A DNA stretch of 64,000 nt from positions 62,001-126,000 of the forward strand of contig NZ_BOOQ01000028.1 of the NCBI RefSeq assembly GCF_016863315.1. The letters are read 5' to 3'. Made by a program: the position numbers and the translations under genes. The notes beneath the pieces are model-generated. The model did no database searches, was not told where the DNA came from, and saw only the letters and a list, made by a program, of their open reading frames with translations. The stretch comes from Planotetraspora silvatica. Lineage in GTDB: Bacteria; Actinomycetota; Actinomycetes; Streptosporangiales; Streptosporangiaceae. Positions 19,106-27,521 of the stretch are shown one piece after another; positions within the stretch are counted from its first letter, which is position 1, and the number at the start of each line of letters is the position of its first letter.

Positions 19106-19215
19106 CAAGCGCTCTGGTCCCCCGTCGGAGCGCTGGTGCCGGCGTTCCGGGCCCCCGTCGGAACGCCGATGAAAGCGACGCCGGGTGGTTTGCCCCCGTA
19201 ACCACCCGGCGTCGC
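19106..19215 (+). ncRNA. 6C-like small RNA with C-rich loops
   Basis: Three hairpins lie in a row with no reading frame: AGCGCTC/GAGCGCT at 19108-19134, GGCGTTCC/GGAACGCC at 19141-19167, and a 16-bp stem at 19175-19215 that would act as terminator. All three loops carry the same CCCCCGT element. Two C-rich loops followed by a terminator is the description of the actinobacterial 6C RNA, whose loops pair with G-rich ribosome sites of target mRNAs. Only five consecutive C are present per loop here, and I cannot run a covariance search, so the family call is probable but not certain. The start is estimated from the -10 box. Confidence 0.65.
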
Positions 19216-19263
19216 CCTTCCTCCACTCAGGCCGTTTCGCGCCGACTTTTCATCTCGCGTCCG

Positions 19264-19521
19264 CTACGCGTCGCCGGGTGTTTCCGCAGTCATCTTCTCC
19301 CAGTCACGCGCAAGACTTGACAACCTCTCGACGGCGCCGTCGGGCGCGGTCCCCGCACCCTGCGCGAGCCCGAGCAGGTAGGCGGTGAGGGGCGCGGCCG
19401 GCCGCGCGACACCATGGGCCACATCTCTCGTCAGGTCGAGCACGGCGTTCCTGTCCACCCGGGCCGGGTCGACGCCGAGCTCCCGGCAGACAAGCGCGGT
19501 CCACTCCTCAAGCACGTTCAT
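19264..19521 (-). CDS. DUF6457 protein linked to MobA
   Basis: 85 aa from the ATG preceded by GAGGAG; a GTG two codons earlier is the alternative. The sequence has LEEWTALVCRELGVDP, then DLTRDVAHGVARPAAPLTAY, which is the DUF6457 pattern. In actinobacteria this helical domain lies next to, or fused with, the molybdenum cofactor guanylyltransferase MobA, whose gene starts about 100 bp away on the same strand. The function is unknown; an accessory role in Moco nucleotide transfer is inferred from neighbourhood only. Confidence 0.75.
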   Translation of the reverse strand: MNVLEEWTALVCRELGVDPARVDRNAVLDLTRDVAHGVARPAAPLTAYLLGLAQGAGTAPDGAVERLSSLARDWEKMTAETPGDA

Positions 19522-19617
19522 GCGCACTCCTCGGTGATGACTGTTCGTCGTGACTGTTGCGGCGTTCCCGGTGCCCGCGACGCGTCGCGGGCACCGGATG
19601 TCCGGGCCTTGTTTCCA

Positions 19618-20340
19618 CTAGGCACCACGTGCCCGCTCGCGGGCGGCGCCGAGGTCGTCCATCGTGTCGCAGTCGAACCACGGTGCGCGACCGTCGCCGG
19701 GCGCCGGAAGATGTACGCGCACCGGTTCGAGCGGGCCCAGCAACCGGTACAACGACCGGCCCCGATACCCGTCCAGCGCGTCCGCGAGAGCCTCCGTCCG
19801 CCACACGCCGGTGAGCCACTGCTCCCTGCCGTCGTCGTCGACGAGCACGGCTCCCGCGGCAGCGGTGATCTCCCCCGCACGCGCGGCCAGGAACAGCGCC
19901 GTGATGTGGTGCGCGGAGAGGAAGGGCAGGTCGGCGGCGAGCAGAGCCAGCCATGGTGCGCGCACCTGCGCGAGCCCCGCGCGCAACGCGGGGACCGGAC
20001 CGCCCCCGGGGGGATCCTCACTGGTGAAGACCACTCCGTCGACGGCTTCGGGGCCCTCGTGGGAAGCGGCCCTCACCCCGGCCCCCTCCTCGGCCTGCGA
20101 CCTGTCGGCCGTCCGCGACGGCTCGTGCGCGAGGTCGCGCGGTGGGCCGACCACGATCAGCCGGGTGGCTTCACCGACGGCCGACGCCACACGTTCGATC
20201 AGTGACCGCCCGCCGACGAGGGCGCCGGGCTTGTCCAGCCCGCCCAGGCGCTCGGCCCGTCCGCCTGCCAGGATGACGGCGTCGTACGGCGTGACGCCGC
20301 CTCGGATGCCCGGGCCGCCCTCCGGTGTCGTGCTCATCAT
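19618..20340 (-). CDS. mobA: Molybdenum cofactor guanylyltransferase-like protein (MobA)
   Basis: 240 aa. The nucleotidyltransferase signature is AVILAGGRAERLGGLDKPGA, with the metal-binding LLAADLPFL (D of AADLPF) downstream. MobA attaches GMP to molybdopterin to make the bis-MGD or MGD cofactor in the cytosol. The body has a disordered insert (about 75-100, AEEGAGVRAASHEGPEA) not present in enterobacterial MobA. It follows moaA by 15 bp on the same strand and precedes DUF6457, so the three form a small Moco operon. Confidence 0.85.
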   Translation of the reverse strand: MMSTTPEGGPGIRGGVTPYDAVILAGGRAERLGGLDKPGALVGGRSLIERVASAVGEATRLIVVGPPRDLAHEPSRTADRSQAEEGAGVRAASHEGPEAVDGVVFTSEDPPGGGPVPALRAGLAQVRAPWLALLAADLPFLSAHHITALFLAARAGEITAAAGAVLVDDDGREQWLTGVWRTEALADALDGYRGRSLYRLLGPLEPVRVHLPAPGDGRAPWFDCDTMDDLGAARERARGA

Positions 20341-20355
20341 GGCTCGCCGGCCGTG

Positions 20356-21345
20356 TCAGCCGCCGATGGCGGACATGGGCCGGGCGGGCTGCAGGAAGGC
20401 CGGATCGTCGATGCCGTGCCCGGCCTTCTTCCCGCGGACGGCGGCCATCCATCGCTCCGCCAGATCGTCGTCGGTGGCGCCGCCGCGCAGGGCGGCGCGC
20501 AGATCCGACTCCTCGGTGGCGAACAGGCAGTTGCGCACCTGGCCGTCGGCGGTGATCCGGACGCGGTCGCAGGCACCGCAGAACGGCCGGGTGACCGAGC
20601 CGATCACGCCCACTCGCCGGGGTCCGCCGTCGACCAGGAACAACTCGGCGGGGGCGCTGCCGCGCTCGCCCGGATCGTCCTCCGTCAGCTCGAAGGCTGC
20701 GTTGAGACGGACGAGGATCTCGTCAGCGGTGATCATGTTCTCGCGCTGCCAGCCGTGCTGGGCGTCGAGTGGCATCTGCTCGATGAAGCGCAGCTCGTAC
20801 CCCTTGTCGAGGCAGTAACGCAGCAGCGGCACCGCCTCGTCCTCGTTGACACCGCGCATCAGCACCGTGTTGACCTTGACCGGCCTGAGTCCCGCCTCGT
20901 CGGCCGCGGCGAGCCCGGCGAGGACGTCACGGAGGCGGTCGCGATGCGAAAGCCGTACGAACGTTTCGGGGTCGAGGGTGTCGAGCGAGACGTTCACGCG
21001 GTCGAGCCCTGCTTCGGCGAGCGGCCCGGCGAGGCGCGCCAGGCCGATGCCGTTGGTCGTGAGCGAGATCTGGGGTCGCGGGCCGAGGGCGGCGGTCGCG
21101 GTGACGATCTCGATCAGCTCTCGGCGCAGGAGCGGCTCACCGCCGGTGAAGCGGACCTCGGTGATGCCGAGACGTTCCACGCCGATGCCGACGAGTCTGA
21201 CGATCTCATCCGCGGTGAGGAGCTCGGGCTTCGGAAGCCAGTCGAGGCCTTCGGGCGGCATGCAGTACGTGCACCGCAGGTTGCATCTGTCGGTCAGCGA
21301 GACCCGAAGATCAGTCGCCATCCGACCGAAAGAGTCAACCAGCAC
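20356..21345 (-). CDS. moaA: GTP 3',8-cyclase
   Basis: 329 aa. The radical-SAM cluster is C21-x3-C25-x2-C28 (CNLRCTYC) and the second cluster is in FCGACDRVRITADGQVRNCLF (residues split as C-x2-C-x13-C). The protein ends in Gly-Gly, which MoaA needs for activity. It converts GTP to 3',8-cyclo-GTP, the first step of molybdopterin synthesis. The GTG start at 21345 is chosen because a perfect GGAGGT lies 6 nt upstream and the family N-terminus MLVDSFGR is kept; an ATG eight codons later is less likely. First gene of the moaA-mobA-DUF6457 unit, divergent from rtcB. Confidence 0.95.
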   Translation of the reverse strand: MLVDSFGRMATDLRVSLTDRCNLRCTYCMPPEGLDWLPKPELLTADEIVRLVGIGVERLGITEVRFTGGEPLLRRELIEIVTATAALGPRPQISLTTNGIGLARLAGPLAEAGLDRVNVSLDTLDPETFVRLSHRDRLRDVLAGLAAADEAGLRPVKVNTVLMRGVNEDEAVPLLRYCLDKGYELRFIEQMPLDAQHGWQRENMITADEILVRLNAAFELTEDDPGERGSAPAELFLVDGGPRRVGVIGSVTRPFCGACDRVRITADGQVRNCLFATEESDLRAALRGGATDDDLAERWMAAVRGKKAGHGIDDPAFLQPARPMSAIGG

Positions 21346-21596
21346 GAGGGGACCTCCATGGCGAGAGAAGATCCAAGCCTAGAGGCCTGGGGTCTTCCTG
21401 GCGACAACCCGGCGCGATCACGCTTTGTTTCTGTTAACCACCGGGTGTCACCGTATCAACCAGAGTATCCGGCGGCGGCGGGCGGAACCGCTCCCGCCGG
21501 GCCCTTCCCGCGGCCCGGCATCCCCTGCCGGCCGGAAAACCAGTGGGATCTCCCTTGGGGCGTGTGCAAACTGGATCACGAACAGAGGAGATCATC

Positions 21597-22751
21597 ATGC
21601 CTAGCGAGGTCGCCCCGAACCTCCTGTCGTGGGCCAGCGAGATCGACGAGGGCGCCATCCAGCAGGCCGCGCGCACCGCACGGCTCCCCTTCGTGTCCGG
21701 ACACGTCGCGCTCATGCCCGACGCGCACATCGGCATCGGGGCGACGGTCGGATCCGTGATCCCCACCGAGGGAGCGATCATCCCGGCCGCCGTGGGCGTG
21801 GACATCGGCTGCGGGATGATCGCGACGGAGACGACGCTGACGGCCGCCGACCTGCCGGAGACGCTCGACGCGCTGATGCCACTGGTGGAGCGGCGGATCC
21901 CCGCCGGAGTCGGGAAGGGCCACGAGGACCGCGCCGTGGATCGTGCGCTGGACGACCTGGGCCGTCCGCACAGCGACCTCACGCCCAAGCAGGAGAAGGC
22001 CGTGTCGGTCCAGTTCGGCACCCTCGGCTCCGGCAACCACTTCGTCGAGGTCTGCCTCGACGAACGCGACCGGGTGTGGACGGTGCTGCACTCCGGCTCG
22101 CGCGGCATCGGCAACCAGCTCGCCACCCGGCACATCGTCGACGCCAAGAAGTCGATGAAGCGCCAGGCCATCGGGCTGGAGGACCCGGACCTCGCGTACC
22201 TGGTGCAGAGCACGCCCGAGTTCACCGCCTACATCGAGGACATGCTCTGGTCGCAGCGCTACGCCATGGCCTCGCGTGCCCGGATGGACACGGTGCTGAG
22301 CAACGCGCTGTTCCAGGTCGCCGGCAAGGGCGCGCGCGTCCGCACGATCAACTGCCACCACAACTTCACCCAGCAGGAGGAGCACGAGGGCCGGCGGCTG
22401 TGGATCACCCGCAAGGGGGCCATCAAGGCCGACACCGGCGACGAGGGGGTCATCCCCGGCTCGATGGGGACGCAGTCGTACATCGTGCGCGGCCGCGGCA
22501 ACGCGGCGTCGTACAACTCGTGCTCGCACGGCGCCGGGCGGAGGATGTCGCGCGGCCGGGCCAAGCGCGAACTGTCGGCGACGTCGCTGACGGAGGCGAT
22601 GCGCGGCCGCACGTGGAACGCCGGCCGGGCCGCCGCCCTGGTCGACGAGCACCCGGAGGCCTACAAGCCGATCGACCGGGTGATGGAGGACCAGAAGGAC
22701 CTGGTCGAGATCCGGCACACCCTCCACCAGGTGTTCAACTACAAGGGTTGA
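21597..22751 (+). CDS. rtcB: RNA-splicing ligase RtcB
   Basis: 384 aa. The start is the ATG after CAGAGGAG. Metal ligands are in DIGCGM (C72) and GSGNHFVEV, then HSGSRGIGNQ. The guanylylated histidine is H311 in SCSHGAGRRMSRG. RtcB joins RNA 2',3'-cyclic phosphate or 3'-phosphate ends to 5'-OH ends using GTP and Mn2+, for RNA repair. At 384 aa it is the short form common in actinomycetes. No archease or rtcA gene is adjacent. A longer in-frame ATG at 21543 lacks a ribosome site. Confidence 0.95.
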   Translation: MPSEVAPNLLSWASEIDEGAIQQAARTARLPFVSGHVALMPDAHIGIGATVGSVIPTEGAIIPAAVGVDIGCGMIATETTLTAADLPETLDALMPLVERRIPAGVGKGHEDRAVDRALDDLGRPHSDLTPKQEKAVSVQFGTLGSGNHFVEVCLDERDRVWTVLHSGSRGIGNQLATRHIVDAKKSMKRQAIGLEDPDLAYLVQSTPEFTAYIEDMLWSQRYAMASRARMDTVLSNALFQVAGKGARVRTINCHHNFTQQEEHEGRRLWITRKGAIKADTGDEGVIPGSMGTQSYIVRGRGNAASYNSCSHGAGRRMSRGRAKRELSATSLTEAMRGRTWNAGRAAALVDEHPEAYKPIDRVMEDQKDLVEIRHTLHQVFNYKG

Positions 22752-22774
22752 TCAGCCGCGGGGATGAGCTGAGG

Positions 22775-22806
22775 GAGCGCCCTGTCGCGTTGGCGGCAGG
22801 GCGCTC
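22775..22806 (+). terminator. Hairpin terminator after rtcB
   Basis: A 10-bp stem GAGCGCCCTG with its complement and a 12-nt loop lies 24 bp after the rtcB stop and before the convergent NTF2-like gene. Confidence 0.65.
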
Positions 22807-22844
22807 TCGTGTCTCCGGCCCCCGTCTCCGATACCCCTGGGCGG

Positions 22845-23177
22845 TCACGGGGCGATGGTCAGCGCGGAGATCTTGTCGCCGTCGACGGTGAACTCGAACC
22901 CCAGCACGACCGGGCTGCCGGGGAAGTCTCCCCCGACCTCGACGGAGACCAGCGTCCGGCCGCCGGCCTCCTTCACCTCTTTGACGTCGTAGGTCGCCCG
23001 GACCTTCTTGCTGGCCTCGTCGTTCCACGCCCGGATGGCGTCCGCGCCCTGATGGCGGTTTCCATCGTCGATGATCACCGCGTCCTCGGTGAGCGTGCCC
23101 ACCAGCCCCTCGCTGTCGTGGGCGCGCTTGGCACGCAGGTACGCGGCGACGGGTTCCGGCAGAGAGGGTGATGACAT
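22845..23177 (-). CDS. NTF2-like/SnoaL-type small protein
   Basis: 110 aa from an ATG with AGAGGA 8 nt upstream. The sequence VAAYLRAKRAHDSEGLVGTL, then TEDAVIIDDGNRHQGADAIR, is the start of an NTF2/SnoaL cone fold. It continues with a central YDVKEVKEAGGRTLVSVEV strand and VLGFEFTVDGDKISALTI at the end. Such proteins are isomerases, cyclases or ligand binders; no catalytic residue set is diagnostic here. It is divergent from a TetR regulator 109 bp away, which probably controls it. Substrate unknown. Confidence 0.8.
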   Translation of the reverse strand: MSSPSLPEPVAAYLRAKRAHDSEGLVGTLTEDAVIIDDGNRHQGADAIRAWNDEASKKVRATYDVKEVKEAGGRTLVSVEVGGDFPGSPVVLGFEFTVDGDKISALTIAP

Positions 23178-23254
23178 GGTCTGGTCCTCTGGATCGTCCC
23201 TGGTCACGGCCGGTTCTCGAGAGCGACACCGACCGATACGACCACTACAGGATG

Positions 23255-23280
23255 GAATGTAGCACTTGTAGCGCTATATT
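23255..23280. promoter_or_regulatory. Candidate TetR operator
   Basis: The divergent gap holds the 8-bp palindrome TAGCGCTA (23269-23276) and two TGTAGC repeats 11 bp apart (23259, 23268... within the same stretch). The gap between TetR and its likely target is the usual operator place. The site itself is weakly supported. Confidence 0.35.
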
Positions 23281-23286
23281 CGTTAC

Positions 23287-24048
23287 ATGAGTGCCCGTCC
23301 CAAGCCGAGCGTGACACGGGACCGGCTGCTGCTCGCCGCCGCGCAACTCCTGCACGAGTCTCCGGGCAAGCCGGTCTCCACCCGGGCCATCTGTGAACGT
23401 GCCGGGGTGCAGGCGCCCACGCTCTACCACCACTTCGGGAGCAAACAGGGGCTGCTCGACGCGGTGGTCAACTACGGCTTCACCCAGTACGTCCAGGCCG
23501 GCGCACCCGGCGCACCCGGCGCACCCGGCGACGCCGAGGACGGTGACGCCGGCGGCGACCCGGTCGCCCGCATCCGCCAGGGCTGGGACGACCACGTCGG
23601 ATACGGCCTGGACCATCCCTCGTTCTACGTCCTGCTCTACGGCCGGATCGAGCCGGGAGTCCCCTGCACCCTGACGTCTCGCGCTGAGGCCATGTTGCTC
23701 GGCCTGCTCACCGCGGTGGCCCGCGAGGGCCGGCTCCGCGTCACCCCCGCGGAGGCCGCCCGCCAGATCGCGGCCGCCAATGTCGGCGTCACGCTCAGCC
23801 TGATCGCCCGGCCGGACGGCGACGCCGACCTCGGGACCTCTCACCAGGTCCGCGAGGCCCTCATCGACGCGCTCATCGTCGACGCCTCCGAGTCGCCGGA
23901 GAAGGACGCCGCGCCGACGGTGCGGACCCTGGCCGTCGCGTTGTCGGCCGCGCTCGAGAGTGGCACGGCCGCGCTGAGCGCGGGCGAGGTGACCATGCTC
24001 CGCGAGTGGCTGCGACGGCTCGCCACCGATCAGTCCCCCTCCGCGTAA
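23287..24048 (+). CDS. TetR/AcrR-family transcriptional regulator
   Basis: 253 aa. The N-terminal helix-turn-helix is clear: TRDRLLLAAAQLLHE, then STRAICERAGVQAPTLYHHF, then GSKQGLLDAVVNYGF. After it comes a short low-complexity insert of GAPGAPGAPG type (about 73-82), encoded by a tandem repeat of GGCGCACCC, a slippage-prone stretch. The C-terminal helical ligand domain is longer than usual. It is divergent from the NTF2-like gene, its probable target. The inducer cannot be predicted. Confidence 0.88.
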   Translation: MSARPKPSVTRDRLLLAAAQLLHESPGKPVSTRAICERAGVQAPTLYHHFGSKQGLLDAVVNYGFTQYVQAGAPGAPGAPGDAEDGDAGGDPVARIRQGWDDHVGYGLDHPSFYVLLYGRIEPGVPCTLTSRAEAMLLGLLTAVAREGRLRVTPAEAARQIAAANVGVTLSLIARPDGDADLGTSHQVREALIDALIVDASESPEKDAAPTVRTLAVALSAALESGTAALSAGEVTMLREWLRRLATDQSPSA

Positions 24049-24097
24049 CCCAGGAGGGGTTCGCGACGGCCTCCCCTTCCGCGGGCGCGTGAATACG

Positions 24098-24135
24098 ATG
24101 GCATGCATCGGTTATCCATCGCATCTACATGCCAT
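24098..24135. promoter_or_regulatory. Inverted repeat upstream of the Moco-domain gene
   Basis: ATGGCATG (24098-24105) and CATGCCAT (24128-24135) form an 8-bp inverted repeat with a 22-bp spacer, in a stretch less GC-rich than its surroundings and about 125 bp before the start at 24260. It could be an operator for a dimeric regulator; no regulator is assigned. Confidence 0.35.
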
Positions 24136-24259
24136 TTTGACGGATATTTTGGAAGATGCGTGTAGGAACCTGACCGGCCGGGCAGGTTATCCGAGCGGCT
24201 CCGGCCGTTCGGATCCCCCGGATCGGGACGCTCGGACATCCGCACGAGGAGGGGGCGGT

Positions 24260-24754
24260 ATGCGGCCGGCTTCGATCGATGCGTCCGGCGCTCTCGCCGG
24301 GCATGTACGGCTGGCCGGCGATCTGCGCGCTCCTCACGTGATCGGCGTGGCCGCGCTGCGAGCCCTGCCCTGCCGTGACGTCGAGGTCGGTTTCCTGTGC
24401 CGAACGTCGGGAGCCCGGCGGCATCGTTTCGCGGGCCCGCTGCTCCTGGACGTGTTGCGGGCCGCCGAGCCGGACTTCGATCCCCGCGAGCGCAAGGACC
24501 GCCTGCGTTTCCTCGTGTCCGTCCTCGGGCGTGACGGCCACCGGGCGGTGTTGTCCTGGGGCGAGATCGACCCCGAGTTCGGCAACGTCCCGGCGGTGCT
24601 CGGGCTGCACATGGACGGGCGGGACCTGGCCGAGCACGGGCCGCATCTCGTCGTCCCCGGCGACCGGTGCGGAGGCCGGCACGTGAGCGAGGTGGTCGAG
24701 GTGCGCGTCAGCGCCGACGATCTGCTCTGGACCCGGGACCGCGCGGAGAGTTGA
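24260..24754 (+). CDS. Small molybdopterin-dependent oxidoreductase-like domain protein
   Basis: 164 aa from the ATG that follows GAGGAGGGGG. The sequence GHVRLAGDLRAPHVIGVAAL, the Cys segment VGFLCRTSGARRHRFAGPLL, and DVLRAAEPDFDPRERKDRLRF resemble the Moco-binding domain of the sulfite oxidase group. In that group a Cys ligates Mo and a G/S-V/P-L-L-D-L-L motif follows. There is no dimerisation domain, heme domain or signal peptide, so it is a minimal cytosolic form. Its place next to modCBA supports a molybdenum link. Whether it is catalytic or a Moco carrier is open. A longer start at 24089 has no ribosome site. Confidence 0.65.
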   Translation: MRPASIDASGALAGHVRLAGDLRAPHVIGVAALRALPCRDVEVGFLCRTSGARRHRFAGPLLLDVLRAAEPDFDPRERKDRLRFLVSVLGRDGHRAVLSWGEIDPEFGNVPAVLGLHMDGRDLAEHGPHLVVPGDRCGGRHVSEVVEVRVSADDLLWTRDRAES

Positions 24755-24791
24755 CCCGTCCGGCACCGGCCGCGTCGCAGGGGGTCTCCGG

Positions 24792-25859
24792 TCAGGCGGG
24801 ATAAGCGTGGGTCTCGGTGGCCTTGACCGCCGCCCACACCTCCTGCCCCGCCGTCAAGTCGAGGTCGGCCACGGCCGCGGGGGTGATGTCGGCGGCCACC
24901 GCGATCGGCCCTTCCAGGTGGACGCGGACGTTGTCGCCGTGGCGCTCGATGCCCTCGATCCTGGCCTGCCAGAGGTTGCGCGGCGTCCCGTCGGGGCGGG
25001 TGCGGAACAGCGCGACGGCGGAGGGCGGGAAGGCGATGAACACCGGGCCGTGTATCCGCTCGGTGACGCTGAAGACCACGTCGCCGACCGTGACCTGCTG
25101 CTCGTCCGCCACCCCCCGGTAGAGGTTGAGCCCGACCAGGCGGGCGACGTAGTCGGTGCGCGGGCGGCGTGCCACCTCCGCGGGTGCGCCCTGCTGGACC
25201 ACGCCGCCGTTCTCGATGACGACGAGGTGGTCGGCCAGCACCATCGCGTCCAGAGGGTCATGGGTGACCAGGATCGTCGCGCCGTCGAAGTCGCCGAGAT
25301 GGCGGCGGAGTCTCGACCGGATCTCCAGGCGGGTGTGGGCGTCGAGGGCGGCCAGGGGTTCGTCCAGCAGCAGCAACCGCGGCTCGACCGCCAGGGCGCG
25401 CGCGAGGGCGACCCGCTGCGCCTGCCCGCCGGACAGCTGGCGGGGCTTGGCCGCGGCGTGTTCCTCGAGATCGACCCGCTCCAGCCACGCGCTTGCCGTA
25501 CGGCGGGCGTCGTGCTTCGACGCGCCCCGGCAGCGCGGGCCGAAGGCGACGTTGTCGAGGGCGGACAGGTGCGGGAAGAGGAGGTAGTCCTGGAAGACCA
25601 CGCCGATCGGGCGGCGCTCGACCGGCAAGGAATGCAGGGGACGGCCGTCGAGGGTGATGTGTCCCTCGGAGAGCGGGGTGAGCCCGGCGAGCGCGCGCAG
25701 CGCCGTCGTCTTACCCGCGCCGTTGGGGCCGAGGAGCGCGATGACCTGTCCCGCGGCAGCGGTCAGCTCGATGTCCAGGCGGAACCGGGGACGTTCGACG
25801 ACCAGGTGGGCCCGCAACTGCGGCTCTCCGTGCCCGGGGTCCGGCTCGTGCTCGCTCAC
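24792..25859 (-). CDS. modC: Molybdate ABC transporter ATP-binding protein
   Basis: 355 aa. The GTG start overlaps the modB stop (GTGA). The Walker A motif is GPNGAGKTT (about 44-52), the signature is LSGGQAQRVALARAL, and Walker B is LLLLDEPLAALD, with the switch His in ILVTHDP. A TOBE/Mop domain at the C-terminus (about 285-350, QARIEGIERHGDNVRVHLEG) is typical of ModC and binds oxyanion. It powers molybdate import with ModB and ModA. The gene is the last of the operon. Confidence 0.93.
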   Translation of the reverse strand: MSEHEPDPGHGEPQLRAHLVVERPRFRLDIELTAAAGQVIALLGPNGAGKTTALRALAGLTPLSEGHITLDGRPLHSLPVERRPIGVVFQDYLLFPHLSALDNVAFGPRCRGASKHDARRTASAWLERVDLEEHAAAKPRQLSGGQAQRVALARALAVEPRLLLLDEPLAALDAHTRLEIRSRLRRHLGDFDGATILVTHDPLDAMVLADHLVVIENGGVVQQGAPAEVARRPRTDYVARLVGLNLYRGVADEQQVTVGDVVFSVTERIHGPVFIAFPPSAVALFRTRPDGTPRNLWQARIEGIERHGDNVRVHLEGPIAVAADITPAAVADLDLTAGQEVWAAVKATETHAYPA

Positions 25860-26686
25860 GCGCTCGTCACCCACCGATCGCGCAGGCCTGCCAGGATCGC
25901 CACCGACACGACCAGCAGGAGCAGGCTGAGGACGATCGCGGCGTCCGGTTCGGTCTCCAGCGCGAGATAGACGGCGAGCGGCATCGTCTGCGTCCGGCCG
26001 GGGAAGTTCCCCGCGAAGGTGATCGTGGCGCCGAACTCCCCGAGAGCGCGCGCCCAGCACAGCACGGCGCCGGCCACGATCCCCGGCGCGATGAGCGGCA
26101 TGGTGACCCGCCGGAAGACGATCCACCGCGAGGCGCCCAGCGTGGCGGCGGCCTCCTCATAGCGCAGGTCCGCCGCGCGCAGTGCTCCCTCCACGCTGAT
26201 GACCAGGAAGGGCATCGCGACGAAGGCCTCGGCGACCACCACCCCCGCGGTCGTGAAAGGAAGCGAGAAACCGAACGTGGACTCCAGCCACTGGCCGACC
26301 AGCCCGCGGCGGCCGAGCACCAGCAGCAGGGCCACGCCGCCGACCACGGGCGGGAGGACGAGGGGGATGGTGACCAGCGCGCGCACCAGCCGCCTGCCGG
26401 GGAAGGGCACGCGCGCCAGCAGCCACGCGAGCGGCACGCCCAGCACCAGGCAGACCGCCGTGGCGATGGTCGCCGTGACCAGTGACAGCCGCAGGGCCTC
26501 CAGGACCTGCGGCTCGGCCAGCCGCTCCGGCATCGTCGACCACGGAGCCCGGACCAGGAGCCCGGCGAGAGGCAGGACCAGGAAGGCCATGCCGGCGACG
26601 GCGAGCACCATGAGCACCCAGGGGACGCGTCCGGCCCCGGGTCTCTCGCGCGGGCTCCGTGGTCGGTACGGGAGCGGTCGTGTCAC
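25856..26686 (-). CDS. modB: Molybdate ABC transporter permease
   Basis: 276 aa, with five to six membrane helices beginning VLMVLAVAGMAFLVLPLAGL. The EAA loop is YEEAAATLGASRWIVFRRVT followed by PLIAPG. The late LGEFGATITFAGNFPGRTQT is the strongly conserved ModB signature. It forms the membrane channel of the ModABC importer. It lies 11 bp after modA and overlaps modC. Confidence 0.93.
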   Translation of the reverse strand: MTRPLPYRPRSPRERPGAGRVPWVLMVLAVAGMAFLVLPLAGLLVRAPWSTMPERLAEPQVLEALRLSLVTATIATAVCLVLGVPLAWLLARVPFPGRRLVRALVTIPLVLPPVVGGVALLLVLGRRGLVGQWLESTFGFSLPFTTAGVVVAEAFVAMPFLVISVEGALRAADLRYEEAAATLGASRWIVFRRVTMPLIAPGIVAGAVLCWARALGEFGATITFAGNFPGRTQTMPLAVYLALETEPDAAIVLSLLLLVVSVAILAGLRDRWVTSA

Positions 26687-26697
26687 GTCAGATCAGG

Positions 26698-27504
26698 TCA
26701 GGCGGCGTCGAACCCGGCCTTGACCAGCACGTCCTTGCCCTGCTGCGAAAGCACCAGGTCGACGAACTTCTTGGCCAGGTCGGGAGCGGGGGCCTTGGAC
26801 AGGGACGCGATCGGGTAGTCGTTGATCGCCTTGTCGGCCTCGGGGAAGTCGATGCCCGTGACCTTTCCGGCGGCGGACAGCACGTCGGTCTTGTAGACGA
26901 GCGCCGCGTCGACCTCACCGAGCTCGACCTTGGTCAGCGTGGCCTTGACGTCCTGCTCCAGGGTGACCGGGGTGACCTTCAGCCCCGCGGCGTCCAGCGC
27001 CTTGATCGCCGCGGCGCCGCACGGCACCTGCTCGGCGCACAGTGCCACCTTGACCTTGGAGTCGGCCAGGTCCTTCAACTCGTCGACCTTGGCGGGGTTG
27101 TCCGGCGGCACCGCGATCTCCAGCTTGTTGCGCACGAACGTGGTCGGCGCGGCGGCCAGGGAGGCGTCGGTGACGGTCTTCATCGTGGCGGGGCTGGCCG
27201 CGGCGAACACGTCGGCGGGGGCGCCCTGCGTGATCTGCTGCGCCAGCGTGGCGCTCGATCCGAAGTTGAACGTGACCTTGACGCCGGGGTTGGCCGCTTC
27301 GAAGGTCTTGCCCAGTTCGGTGAAGGTCTCGGTGAGGGAGGCGGCCGCGAACACGGTCAGCGCCGATGACGACGCCGCGGACGAGGCGGCGGGAGAGGCC
27401 GACGCCGCGGTGCCGGCGTCGTCGGATCCGCAGGCCGACAGGCCCGCGACGAGCGCTAAAGCGGCGGGGGCCGCGACGGCCCACCGGGTAAGACGCCTGA
27501 GCAC
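26698..27504 (-). CDS. modA: Molybdate-binding lipoprotein
   Basis: 268 aa from a GTG that has an ideal GAAGGAG 5-6 nt upstream. An ATG at 27525 overlaps the stop of the upstream HTH-TOBE gene (ATGA) and is the alternative. The lipobox is VAGLSACG, so it is tethered outside the membrane. ModA features are SALTVFAAASLTETFTELGK (oxyanion-binding Ser/Ala), FNFGSSATLAQQITQGAPAD and VYKTDVLSAAGKVTGIDFPE. It captures molybdate (and perhaps tungstate) for ModBC. A Ser/Ala-rich linker follows the lipobox. Confidence 0.93.
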   Translation of the reverse strand: MLRRLTRWAVAAPAALALVAGLSACGSDDAGTAASASPAASSAASSSALTVFAAASLTETFTELGKTFEAANPGVKVTFNFGSSATLAQQITQGAPADVFAAASPATMKTVTDASLAAAPTTFVRNKLEIAVPPDNPAKVDELKDLADSKVKVALCAEQVPCGAAAIKALDAAGLKVTPVTLEQDVKATLTKVELGEVDAALVYKTDVLSAAGKVTGIDFPEADKAINDYPIASLSKAPAPDLAKKFVDLVLSQQGKDVLVKAGFDAA

Positions 27505-27521
27505 GGGAACTCCTTCATGGG

